Origin: an uncultured Coriobacteriales bacterium | GTDB taxonomy: Bacteria; Actinomycetota; Coriobacteriia; Coriobacteriales; Eggerthellaceae | Assembly: GCA_946892075.1 (NCBI GenBank) | Contig: CAMPNZ010000001.1 | Span: 4,339-68,338 of the forward strand | Length of the DNA: 64,000 nt | Direction of reading: 5' to 3' | Shown here: positions 26,009 to 35,004 of the stretch, in pieces | Position numbering within the stretch: the stretch's first letter is position 1 | Layout of the letters: every line of letters starts with the position of its first letter | Notes under the pieces: generated by a model | Databases searched by the model: none | What the model saw: only the letters and a program-made list of their open reading frames with translations | Told to the model about the DNA's origin: nothing | Position numbers and translations under genes: made by a program

Positions 26009-27847
26009 TTGGCTCAGCTTTCTATTGCGCCACAATCGCCTGATGATGCGCAGATTGCGCAATTTTTAGAAGACTTCGAGCGCCGCGTTCAAACAACTCC
26101 TCCAGGTATGTGCCCTGTTCAGCTGCAACTTAACCAGGTGCAAGCCGGTGCCGCGCAAACGTGCGGCAAATGTATTCCGTGTCGCGATGGATTGCCCCAG
26201 CTAGCAGCCTTGTTGCACGATATTGTTGCGTGCACGGCTAGCCCCGAAACGCTTGATCAGGCGCGCGAACTGGCGCAGCTTATCAGCGAAACGTCCGATT
26301 GCGCTATTGGGTATCACACAGCCGATGTGTTTCTGCAAAGCCTTCAAGCGCACGAAGCGGAGTTCAGTGCGCACGTTCAACAGCACGCTTGCCAGCCTAC
26401 TATCGAGCAGAAAGTTCCGTGTGAGGCACTTTGTCCTGCTCATGTTGATGTTCCAGCATATATTGCGCTGGTGGCGCAGGGCGATAACGCCGCTGCGGTA
26501 AACATGGTTCGCAAAGACAATCCGTTCCCGACAGCATGTGCGCTGGTCTGCGAGCATCCGTGCGAAATTCGCTGCAGAAGGCGGCTGATTGATGCGCCTC
26601 TTAATATCCGTGGCATAAAAAAGTACGCGTGCGATAATGCCCGCTGCGATACGGTGCCTACCCCCGTGCGCAATGTTGAAACGGGGCGAAAAATTGCCGT
26701 CATTGGTGGAGGTCCTAGTGGGATGACCTGCGCTTATTTTGCTTCGTTGATGGGGCATCGCGTAAGCGTGTTCGAAGCGCGCAAATCGCTGGGCGGCATG
26801 ATGCGCTACGGCATTCCGGCATATCGCTTTCCGCGGGAACGTCTTGACGAGGATATTCGCGGAATCTTGAAGGTTGGCGGTATTGACGTTCACTATGAAA
26901 CGCCTGTTGATACGCAACTTTTGCATGAATTGGCGCGCGATTATGACGCGTTGTACGTTGCCATTGGCGCGCAAGCAGGAAAAACGCTTGATTTGCCTGG
27001 TGCGGATGCGCAGGGTGTATTCTCGGCGGTGCAGGTGCTGGAACGCATTGGCGATGGAGATTATCCAAACTACCAGGGTAAACGTGTTGTTGTTATCGGT
27101 GGCGGTAATGTTGCGATGGACTGCGCGCGTACGGCGCTTCGTGCGAACGCGTCCGCGGTAACCGTGGTGTATCGTCGCAGGCGAGAAGACATGACCGCAC
27201 TTCCTGAAGAAATTGACGCTGCTGCAGCGGAAGGTGTTGAGCTGTTGATGCTGGCGGCGCCTGTTGAAATTTCCGTTGATGAGCAGGGCGCATGCAAGGC
27301 GCTTATTGCGCAACCGCAGATGATTGGCCCTGTGAAGCGCGGCCGTCCGGCGCCCGTTACTGCGCTGCGTCCGCCGCTTACCATTCCAGCTGACGTTATT
27401 TTAATTGCTGTTGGGCAAGATATTGTAAGCGCGCCGTTTGAAGCGTTCGGCATGGCTGCAACGCGCGGTCGTTTTGCGGCAGACGAACATCTTTTGGCGC
27501 CAGGGCTTCGTAATGTGTTTGTGGGCGGCGACTGTCAAACGGGGCCTGCAACCATTATTCGCGCTATTGGTGCAGGTAAAGTGGCTGCTCGCAACATCGA
27601 TCATGCGCTTGGGTACAGTCACACGCTGCCGTGCGACATTGTGGTGCCAACGCCCGCGCGCAACAATCGTACGGCAACGGGGCGCGTGAATGTGCCCGAG
27701 CGTTTGGTGCGCGACCGCAAGCACGATTTTCTTGAAGTTGAGCTTGAGAACACGCAGCAGGAAATTTTGCAGGAATGTTCGCGCTGTTTGCGCTGCGATT
27801 ATTTTGGTTGTGGAACGCAAAAAGGGGGGAGGATTCGCTATGAATAA
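26009..27847 (+). CDS. Fe-S flavoprotein subunit of formate dehydrogenase (NuoF-tail plus GltD-like)
   Basis: This ~612-residue electron-transfer subunit probably links formate oxidation to NAD(P). The N-terminal part has the NuoF C-terminal cluster motif CGKCIPCRDG. A GltD-type Fe-S domain follows (CEALCPAHVDVPAYI, CALVCEHPCEIRCRR), then an FAD site (KIAVIGGGPSGMTCAYFAS) and an NAD(P)H site (VVVIGGGNVAMDCARTAL). A Cys cluster (CSRCLRCDYFGC) closes the protein. I chose TTG 26009 because GGAGGGGG ends seven bases upstream; an upstream GTG at 25937 has no site. The end overlaps the catalytic subunit by eight bases, so the two are translationally coupled. Confidence 0.85.
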   Translation: MAQLSIAPQSPDDAQIAQFLEDFERRVQTTPPGMCPVQLQLNQVQAGAAQTCGKCIPCRDGLPQLAALLHDIVACTASPETLDQARELAQLISETSDCAIGYHTADVFLQSLQAHEAEFSAHVQQHACQPTIEQKVPCEALCPAHVDVPAYIALVAQGDNAAAVNMVRKDNPFPTACALVCEHPCEIRCRRRLIDAPLNIRGIKKYACDNARCDTVPTPVRNVETGRKIAVIGGGPSGMTCAYFASLMGHRVSVFEARKSLGGMMRYGIPAYRFPRERLDEDIRGILKVGGIDVHYETPVDTQLLHELARDYDALYVAIGAQAGKTLDLPGADAQGVFSAVQVLERIGDGDYPNYQGKRVVVIGGGNVAMDCARTALRANASAVTVVYRRRREDMTALPEEIDAAAAEGVELLMLAAPVEISVDEQGACKALIAQPQMIGPVKRGRPAPVTALRPPLTIPADVILIAVGQDIVSAPFEAFGMAATRGRFAADEHLLAPGLRNVFVGGDCQTGPATIIRAIGAGKVAARNIDHALGYSHTLPCDIVVPTPARNNRTATGRVNVPERLVRDRKHDFLEVELENTQQEILQECSRCLRCDYFGCGTQKGGRIRYE

Positions 27848-30800
27848 CACGTCCTCAAAGGCGAACGAGTTGCGTGCACGCATCTCGAGTGCGCTGTGCG
27901 ATGGCGCTGGCGCTGGCGTTGATGCGTCTGGTGCGGATGGCATTTCCGCAGTTCAGGCGCAATGTGTGCGCGTAACAATTGACGGGCACGTGCTGGACGT
28001 TCCCTCTACAAGCACCATTGTAGACGCCGCTGAACGCGCGGGAATTTCTATCCCCACCTTGTGTTATTTGAAGAAGTTGAATGCGATAGGCTCGTGTCGC
28101 ATTTGTAGTGTTGAAGTTGCGTTTGTGCGCGACGATACTTCCACGAATGCGCAGCGTGAAGGCGCGCTCGCATCTGTTCCCCAGCCCGACGAGCTGTTTG
28201 CGCACGCGCAGCTTATGCCAGCGTGCAACACCAAAGTGCAAAACGGGATGCATATCCGCACGCAATCGGCGCGTTTACAGAGGTATCGCCAGCAGCTGTT
28301 GCGCTTGCTGTTGTGCACGTATCGTCCGAACCCGCAGCGTTTTGCCCACGATTTTGTGCCGAATGAGTTTGAGCAACTGTGCATGCGCGAAGGCATCGAC
28401 ATTTCGTATTTGCTTCCTGAGCAGGCGGAACGTGGCGGCGCCAGTGCCAGCGGCCAGCCCGAACTTACCACCGAGCAGGCACAAAGCGCTCACGTGCTAA
28501 GAGGCCAGCCCGAACTTACCACCAAGCAGGCTAAACCCGCCTCTGAACAGGAAGAACCCGCGAAACCGTTCCACGAACCCGCTTGCGTTCTTCCCTTTGA
28601 GCAGGACACACATCCCCACGTGCACCACCAAGCTTCCGCAAAACGTCAGCCGTGCATTGACACATCACCGTTTCTGTCGTTCGACCCCAACATTTGTATT
28701 CGCTGTCAGCGCTGCGTTGCCGCATGTAACGAAGGCGCGGGCAATCACATTTTAGGAACGCAGCATCACGGCACACGCACGTCAATTTTGGCGCCGTTCG
28801 GAAGCGATTGGAACACAAATACCTGCGAGAGCTGCGGTTGCTGTTCCGCGGCGTGCCCCACGGGCGCCATTTCTGAAAAAGCAACGCTGTCGTACGCGCA
28901 CACAGAGCTCAAAAAAGTGCGTACTACCTGCCCACATTGTGGCGTTGGCTGCCAGTTCAATTTGATTGTGAAAAATGGTCGCATCGTCGATACCGAAGTG
29001 GTGTCAGGGCCTTCCAACCAGGGCTTTTTATGCATTAAGGGCCGCTCGGCGTCGTTTAATTTTGTGCATTCTGCCGATCGTCTTTCGACGCCACTCATCA
29101 AAGACAAGGCCACCAACACGTTTCGCAGTGCCACGTGGGATGAAGCTTTAAATTATGTAGCGGCGCGCCTTGGCAGTATTCGCGATGAGTACGGCGGCGA
29201 TGCGATTGCGTCTTTTGCCTGTTCACGTTCCACAAACGAAGACGTGTATATGATGCAGAAAATGACGCGAACGGTGTTTCACACGAACAATGTCGACAGT
29301 TGCGCGCGCGTTTGACACGCACCAACCGTTGCCGGTCTGGCAGCTACTCTTGGGTCGGGCGCAATGACAAATTCCATTCCCGATGTAACTGAACAAGCAG
29401 ACGTCATTATGATGGTGGGAACGAATGCCGAGGAAGCGCACCCTGTACTGGGCATGCACATCCGCCGCGCCGTTGAGCGCGGTGCGCGTCTGATTGTTGT
29501 TGATCCGCGTACCATTCGCTTATCCGCGCGCGCCGACATTCATTTGAAGCTGCGACCTGGGACAAACGTTGCACTGTTCAATGGAATGACGAACATTCTT
29601 ATTCAGCATAATTTGATTGACGAAGAATTTATTGCCCAGCGCACCGAAAATTTTGACGAACTGAAGCGTGTAGTTGCTGCGTATACGCCTGAACGCGTTG
29701 CCAAAATTTGTGGCATTGACCAGCGCATGCTTGTTGAAGCTGCGCTGATGTATGGACGCGCGAACACCGCTGCCATTTTGTATTGCTTGGGCGTCACCGA
29801 GCACACTACGGGAACCGCTGGCGTGCTTTCGCTGTCGAATTTGGCCATGGCAGCAGGCAAAATTGGGCGTCCCGGCTGCGGCGTGAACCCCCTGCGCGGG
29901 CAAAATAACGTGCAGGGCGCATGCGATATGGGCGCCAACCCCGACAACTTCCCCGGCTATCAAAAGTTTACAACGCTGGGCGTGTTCGAGAAGTTCGAGA
30001 ATGCGTGGGGCATGTCGCTGAATCGTACGGTGGGCCATTACGCAACCGACCAGTTCAACCGCGCACTTGATGGTTCGCTGAAGGCGATGTACATCATGGG
30101 AGAAGACCCAATGCGCACCGACCCCGACATTGCGCACGTGATGAAAGCCCTGAAAGCGCTTGATTTTTTGGTTGTGCAAGAGCTGTTCATGACAGAAACG
30201 GCGAAGATGGCCGACGTGGTGCTGCCGGGCTGCAGTTACGCCGAAAAAGAGGGCACGTTTACGAACACCGAGCGCCGCATTCAGCGCGTGCGAGCTGCGG
30301 TTCCTGTGCATGAAGGCGCGCGGCTTGACACTGACATTTTCATTGACGTGATGAACCGCATGGGGTATCCGCAGCCGCATCTAACGGCAGCGGAAATTAT
30401 GGATGAAGTGGCGCGCCTTGACCCTGCGTATGGGGGAGTTTCGCATGCGCGTCTTGACAGTTCTGAGTGTTATAACGATGGATTACAGTGGCCTGTTCCT
30501 ACGGAAACTTCACCCTCAACAGCAATTTTGCACGTTGGCGCCTTTACGCGTGGGCGTGGTTTGTTTAAGCCCGAGGAATATCGCGCACCTGCTGAAACGG
30601 CCGATGCGCGCTATCCGATTATTATGATGACAGGGCGCGTGTTGCACCAATACAATGCGTGTGCGATGACGGCGCGCACGAAAGGCATCAATGAGCTGGG
30701 CGATTCGTCGTTTATCGAAATCAATACCAGCGATGCCAGCCAGTTGGGCATTGAAGATGGCGACCGTGTGCGCGTGTGTTCGCGACGTGGCTGCATTACG

Positions 30801-31004
30801 TCAAGCGCGCGTGTGTCCGACAAAACAACGCCCGGACATGCGTGGATGCCGTTTCACTATGAAGATGGCAACAGTAACTGGATTACGAACGGCGCTTTGG
30901 ACGATCATGCGCGTGTGCCGGAATACAAGGTGTGCGCCATCAATGTTTCGCGCGTGCAGCGTTCGACGGCGCATGCTGGTGCTGGCGCTGGTGCGGGGTC
31001 GTAA
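27840..31004 (+). CDS. fdhA: Formate dehydrogenase catalytic subunit, selenocysteine-containing (UGA at 29313-29315)
   Basis: This molybdo- or tungstopterin enzyme oxidises formate to CO2. In order it has a [2Fe-2S] domain (PTLCYLKKLNAIGSCRIC), a low-complexity segment with GQPELTT twice, a two-cluster ferredoxin domain (CIRCQRCVAAC, CESCGCCSAACP), the [4Fe-4S] entry motif CPHCGVGC and the large pterin domain. The frame has one TGA at 29313; the flanks read CARV-stop-HAPTVAGLAATLGSGAMTNSI, matching the selenocysteine site of formate dehydrogenases (CARVUH in E. coli FdhF). A bacterial SECIS hairpin follows. Read through, the protein is 1054 residues. The start ATG 27840 has GGGGAGGA upstream. 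Selenocysteine machinery must be encoded elsewhere. Confidence 0.95.
29313..29353 (+). promoter_or_regulatory. bSECIS element in fdhA
   Basis: After UGA a hairpin forms: apical stem GTTGCC/GGCAGC (29328-29333 with 29339-29344, one G-U) carrying the loop GGTCT (29334-29338), and lower stem CCAA/TTGG (29322-29325 with 29350-29353). GGUCU is the SelB-binding loop of E. coli fdhF, and as I count it the 18-base distance from UGA to the loop is the same. Confidence 0.93.
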
Positions 31005-31069
31005 GCTGGCTCGATTCGTTTCCGTTCCCGTTCCATCCGTTCCCGCGCAATAAAAATTTTTCCCTCAAC

Positions 31070-31202
31070 ACTTTGAAGAAATGTCGATTTTCGGCAAAAA
31101 TAACTTTGAAGAAATGTAGGTTTTTGCCAAATTCTACTTTGAAGAAATGTCGATTTTCGTATAAAATAACTTTGAAGAAATGTAGGTTTTTACTGAGTAC
31201 TA
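31070..31202. repeat. 33-bp repeat array upstream of the second DUF4143 gene
   Basis: Four units start exactly 33 bases apart (31070, 31103, 31136, 31169). Each begins ACTTTGAAGAAATGT. The remaining 18 bases alternate between a CGATTTTC type (units 1 and 3) and an AGGTTTTT type (units 2 and 4), giving a 66-bp higher-order period. The array ends 83 bases before the ATPase start. Confidence 0.95.
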
Positions 31203-31284
31203 ACTCTATAGTGCCTGGATAAACGTATATTATACAATTGTTTTTCAAGGGATCTATTTTGCGTTAACTAAGAGGTGTATTGAC

Positions 31285-32625
31285 ATGTATATGCGCAGAA
31301 AAGCATACGATCAACTGCTTCACTGGAAACAGCACTTTGCAGATCAGTACGCCATAATGCTTGAAGGCGCACGTCGCGTTGGTAAATCAACCATCGCACG
31401 GGAATTTGCGCGCCGTAACTATAAGTCGTATATTTTGATAGATTTTTCCTGCGCATCGCCTGATATTCGCGAATGCTTTAACGATGTATCAAACATGGAT
31501 AGGTTTTTTCTGAATTTACAAGCAGCAACGAATACCACGCTCCATAAAGGTAACTCCGTCATTATCTTTGATGAAGTGCAGTTATTTCCACAAGCACGAC
31601 AAGCCATTAAGCATTTGGTGAAAGACGGGCGCTACCACTATATTGAAACGGGTTCTTTAATTTCAATCAAGAAAAACGTGAAAGACATCCTTATTCCATC
31701 AGAGGAAATGAAACTGCGCGTGCATCCTATGGATTATGAGGAATTTTTGTGGGCAACACAGCAAAATTACGACGTAATTAAGCAGCTGTATACTCAAAAG
31801 AAAGCTGTTGGAGGTGCACTCACGCAAAAACTCATGCGTGATTTGCGAGTTTATATAGCGGTTGGCGGCATGCCTCAAGCAGTACAAGCGTATGTTCAAG
31901 GTAGTAATTTTGCAAAGATCGACCAGGTAAAACGTCAAATTATTAAGCTTTACGAAGAAGATTTCAAAAAAATTGATATGTCTGGAAAATTATCGGCACT
32001 GTATCATGCGATTCCTGCGCAACTGGCAAAAAATACTCGCAAGTATTCCATTGCGTCTGCCATCAAAAAAAGAAAAAGCGCGCGCGATGATGAGTTGCTC
32101 TACGATCTTATTGACTCATGTTGCGTTGTGCCTTGTTATAATTCCTGCGATCCGCGTGTGTCGCTGTCTCAAACCAAAGACCTTGCTACGTATAAGTTGT
32201 ATCTTGCTGATACCGGGCTTTTTGTAACGCTGCTTTTTTGTGATAGGCCAGTTGCCGATAATGTTCTGTATACGAAGCTACTTTCCGATAAACTACCTGC
32301 TAATTTAGGGTATTTGTACGAGAATCTTGTTGCACAAATGATAACTGCAAGCAATCGCGAACTGTTTTATCACACGTGGAATAAGCCAGGTAGCACGCAC
32401 TATTACGAAATTGATTTCTTACTTTCTTGCGGTGCAAAGCTTGATGCTCTTGAAGTTAAATCGTCGGGGCTTGGTAAGCATGAATCTCTCACTCTGTTTC
32501 AAACAAAATACAGCCAGGTAATACATAGGGCGTACCTTCTTTCGCAGAAAGATTTTGCGTGTGTCAATACCGTTCACATGGTGCCACTGTATGCAGCACC
32601 AGCGCTCATAGGTTCGGAAACGTAA
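31285..32625 (+). CDS. AAA ATPase with DUF4143 domain (second copy)
   Basis: This 446-residue protein of the AAA_14 plus DUF4143 family is only distantly similar to the copy at 22.4 kb. Walker A is EGARRVGKST (about residue 33), Walker B is SVIIFDEVQLF and the sensor-like segment is IETGSLIS. The DUF4143 part has YLADTGLFVTLLF, and YYEIDFLLSCGAKLDALEVKSSG, which has the D-(x)n-ExK pattern of PD-(D/E)XK-type folds. AGAGG precedes the ATG. It is AT-rich and sits between fdhA and rarD with no operon partner. The function of the family is not established; the nuclease resemblance is my inference. Confidence 0.92.
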   Translation: MYMRRKAYDQLLHWKQHFADQYAIMLEGARRVGKSTIAREFARRNYKSYILIDFSCASPDIRECFNDVSNMDRFFLNLQAATNTTLHKGNSVIIFDEVQLFPQARQAIKHLVKDGRYHYIETGSLISIKKNVKDILIPSEEMKLRVHPMDYEEFLWATQQNYDVIKQLYTQKKAVGGALTQKLMRDLRVYIAVGGMPQAVQAYVQGSNFAKIDQVKRQIIKLYEEDFKKIDMSGKLSALYHAIPAQLAKNTRKYSIASAIKKRKSARDDELLYDLIDSCCVVPCYNSCDPRVSLSQTKDLATYKLYLADTGLFVTLLFCDRPVADNVLYTKLLSDKLPANLGYLYENLVAQMITASNRELFYHTWNKPGSTHYYEIDFLLSCGAKLDALEVKSSGLGKHESLTLFQTKYSQVIHRAYLLSQKDFACVNTVHMVPLYAAPALIGSET

Positions 32626-32786
32626 AGTATGTTCCATTGATGTATTGCGTATTTCTCGCGCATGAGCGTCGGAATTTATGTTACAAAACGTTAAACGCTG
32701 TATGTAAGCTGTACTGACCGCCGCTACTAACAAGAACGAAGTGACCTAAAACGCCAGATGAAACACAACATATCGACCGCGGTTGC

Positions 32787-33677
32787 ATGAGTAAGCAAGG
32801 TCTTATTGCCGGGTTTGCGTGCTACTTTGTATGGGGCATTCTGTCGATTTACTGGAAAAGCCTCGACGAAGTGAACTCCTACGAAATCATCGCGCACCGC
32901 ATTTTGTGGTGCTGCGTGGTTACGTTCGTGGTGTGCAAGCTGCTTCACATTGATGTTTTAAGTCTTTTCAAGCAGAAACGCGCGTGGTGCATTTTAGTGC
33001 CAGCAGGCTTTCTTTGCGCGCTGAACTGGGGTTTGTATATTGCGGCCGTCAACGCTAACCACATCATCGAGTGCTCGATGGGCTCGTACCTCAATCCGTT
33101 GGTTAATATGCTGTTTGGCGTGCTGTTTTTCCGAGAACGGTTGAGCGTGGTGGAGATCATCGCCATCGCGCTGTGTGGCATTGGTATTTTATATTTCACG
33201 GTTGATTACGGCTCATTTCCGCTGATTGCCATTGTGCTGGCGGTGACGTTTGGCCTGTACGGCGCGCTCAAGAAAAAAGGAGCGTATCCGCCGGTAAGCG
33301 CCATTGCGTTTGAGTCGTTTTCGGTTACGCCAATTGCCCTGTTCATTCTTGTGTTCATGGCCCAGCAGGGAACATTGACGTTTTTGTCGAGCTTTTCTAC
33401 TCCGCACGACATACTGGTGAACGTTATGCTGCTTGGAGCGGGCGCTGTTACGGCGTTCCCGCTGATTTTGTTTGCGCGTGCAGCAAATTCTATTCCACTT
33501 ACCACCTTGGGTTTCTTGCAATACATAAGCCCTACCATTCAGCTAGGTATTGGCGTGTTTTTGTTTGGGGAACAATTTAGCACCGCGCACGCGGTGTGCA
33601 TGACCTGCATTTGGATTGGTTTGCTGCTTGTTGCGCTTCACTCGCTGCGCAGAAGTAGAACGCGTTCGGTGGTGTAG
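32787..33677 (+). CDS. rarD: RarD-type EamA-family transporter
   Basis: This 296-residue membrane protein of the drug/metabolite transporter superfamily has ten predicted membrane segments in two EamA repeats. The RarD signature is clear at the start (GLIAGFACYFVWGILSIYWKSL, written here in parts: GLIAGFACYFVWG then ILSIYWKSL), and GFLQYISPTIQLGIGVFLFGE lies near the end. The substrate is unknown. It has no obvious operon partner; a tail of basic residues ends the protein. Confidence 0.92.
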   Translation: MSKQGLIAGFACYFVWGILSIYWKSLDEVNSYEIIAHRILWCCVVTFVVCKLLHIDVLSLFKQKRAWCILVPAGFLCALNWGLYIAAVNANHIIECSMGSYLNPLVNMLFGVLFFRERLSVVEIIAIALCGIGILYFTVDYGSFPLIAIVLAVTFGLYGALKKKGAYPPVSAIAFESFSVTPIALFILVFMAQQGTLTFLSSFSTPHDILVNVMLLGAGAVTAFPLILFARAANSIPLTTLGFLQYISPTIQLGIGVFLFGEQFSTAHAVCMTCIWIGLLLVALHSLRRSRTRSVV

Positions 33678-34016
33678 CTGGCGTTTGTTGAACGTGGGAA
33701 CGTGACTGCGCGGGAACGTGGCGCGTGGGAACGTGCCGCATGGCGTGATGGGCGTACGTGCGTGCTGGTAGTTTTGATGCGTTTCCGCTGGTGATAAGCA
33801 AGTTGCTGGTGTATTGGTGGCATTCCCGTGATGGGCGCCTGTGTTTCTGTTCCCGTTTCCGCACCCGTTTCCGTTTTTACTGGCATCCGTTTCCGTGACG
33901 CTCGCTTGCGTTCCCGTTACCGTTCCTGGTCCCGCAGCGCTTCTGCACTCGCTTTCGTTTCCGTGGCGCTCGCTTGCGTTCCTGTTTCCGCTGATCACAC
34001 GCACGGCTCGATGCCG
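33678..34016. other. Low-complexity intergenic DNA
   Basis: There is no gene. The left half repeats GTGGGAACGTG-like words and the right half repeats CGTTTCCG and GCGCTCGCTTGCGTTCC words; GCGCTCGCTTGCGTTCC itself appears almost identically near 33899 and 33970. Confidence 0.7.
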
Positions 34017-34685
34017 TTAGAAAAGTGTGAGCCACAGCGCGCACAGAACAGCCTCCAGGCCAAGCGCCAGCGCAAATCCAGCAATCACATCTTGTATCAT
34101 GTGCACAATTCCAAGCACGCGAACCGCGCAAATTACCAGGGCAATTACGCTTTCTACCAGCGCAAACACCAGCATAATATGGGTGTGTTGCGCATTCGTG
34201 AACAACGCTATGCACACGCTGATGCCCGCAATCGACCACGCACTGAACGCGTGCTTTCCAGGAAACGATTTCCCGCGCTTTATGCGCGCATGGGTGAAGT
34301 TGGTGGTAGCGCCGCCAGAAAGCAGCGGCGTTACGTCGAGTGTTTCTGCAGGTCGGGGAGCATTTATGACAGCACGCACTGCCGTTCCAACACAAAAACT
34401 GATTGCCGGAATAATGATATAGGCCGCCAACAATGCCGGTTGTTCGTACAAAACAAGCCCTCCACCTGCGTAAAGGAGCGCTTGCGCGGCAGTGATACCC
34501 TTATCGAATATGCGCAGGGCACGCTGCTTGGCATGCGTGTTGAAAACGGAGCGTGCAAAGCGAAAAATTGTGCAATTTACATGGGGAAATGCTCGCCCAC
34601 GCGCCGCCCCATGCGCGCAGTTCGCACCTTTTTCGTGGAGCGCATCGTGTTCGTGGAGCGCATCGTGTTCGTGTTGTTCATTCAT
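34017..34685 (-). CDS. PAP2-family membrane phosphatase
   Basis: This 222-residue lipid phosphatase-like membrane protein carries the three PAP2 motifs in order: RAVINAPRP (motif 1), GKSFPGKHAFSA (motif 2, PGKH in place of the usual PSGH) and RVLGIVHMIQDVIAG (motif 3, R-H-D). It could act on undecaprenyl pyrophosphate or phosphatidyl substrates. I start at ATG 34685, which has AGGAAAC upstream; the upstream frame is unsupported. A six-residue repeat HEHDAL occurs twice at the N-terminus, encoded by an 18-bp tandem repeat. Confidence 0.85.
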   Translation of the reverse strand: MNEQHEHDALHEHDALHEKGANCAHGAARGRAFPHVNCTIFRFARSVFNTHAKQRALRIFDKGITAAQALLYAGGGLVLYEQPALLAAYIIIPAISFCVGTAVRAVINAPRPAETLDVTPLLSGGATTNFTHARIKRGKSFPGKHAFSAWSIAGISVCIALFTNAQHTHIMLVFALVESVIALVICAVRVLGIVHMIQDVIAGFALALGLEAVLCALWLTLF

Positions 34686-35004
34686 GATGAGTTTCCTAAA
34701 ATTGCTCCGTGCCGCTTGCTTGTGTTCCCGATGAAAACGCTGTATACCAGCGCCTACGTGCATCATCGCATTCGCACCCGACCTCACGCAGCTCGCTTGC
34801 GTTCCCCATCTGGCGGCACGATCGCACGCGTAACCGTCGCCAAGCCTGCATCGCTCCCACGCGTTTCCGACGCGCGTTCGACCCCGTGCCGCTTGCTTGT
34901 GTTCCCCTTGCGCAATTTTTTTGACGCGCAAAATATTTCGCCCATTGTGCGCTGTTAAGAGTACAATAATGCGTAATTATACAAGCTCAACCAAAGGAAC
35001 TGTC
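34686..35004. other. Divergent intergenic region before leuS
   Basis: There is no gene. TGCCGCTTGCTTGTGTTCCC occurs twice (about 34711 and 34889). GTACAAT at about 34962 is the likely leuS -10. No T-box motif is recognised. Confidence 0.55.

Noticed and set aside
26201..27313. 370-codon minus-strand frame opposite the fdh flavoprotein gene
   Set aside because: The plus strand carries intact FAD, NAD(P) and Fe-S motifs; the minus frame is a shadow.
29313..29363. Frameshift or gene split in formate dehydrogenase
   Set aside because: The frame is unbroken apart from a UGA with a textbook SECIS hairpin at the family selenocysteine position.
31070..31202. CRISPR array call for the 33-bp repeats
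   Set aside because: Only four units, the 18-bp parts alternate between two related sequences rather than being unique spacers, and no cas genes are present.
30940..31248. Minus-strand reading frame with an 11-residue repeat (HFFKV)
   Set aside because: It is the direct translation of the 33-bp DNA repeat; it has no ribosome site and overlaps the fdhA end.
33828..34958. 376-codon plus-strand frame
   Set aside because: It starts in low-complexity spacer and runs antisense to the PAP2 phosphatase motifs.
34686..35004. T-box or amino-acid riboswitch before leuS
   Set aside because: No AGGGTGGNACCGCG-like T-box core or specifier stem is visible.
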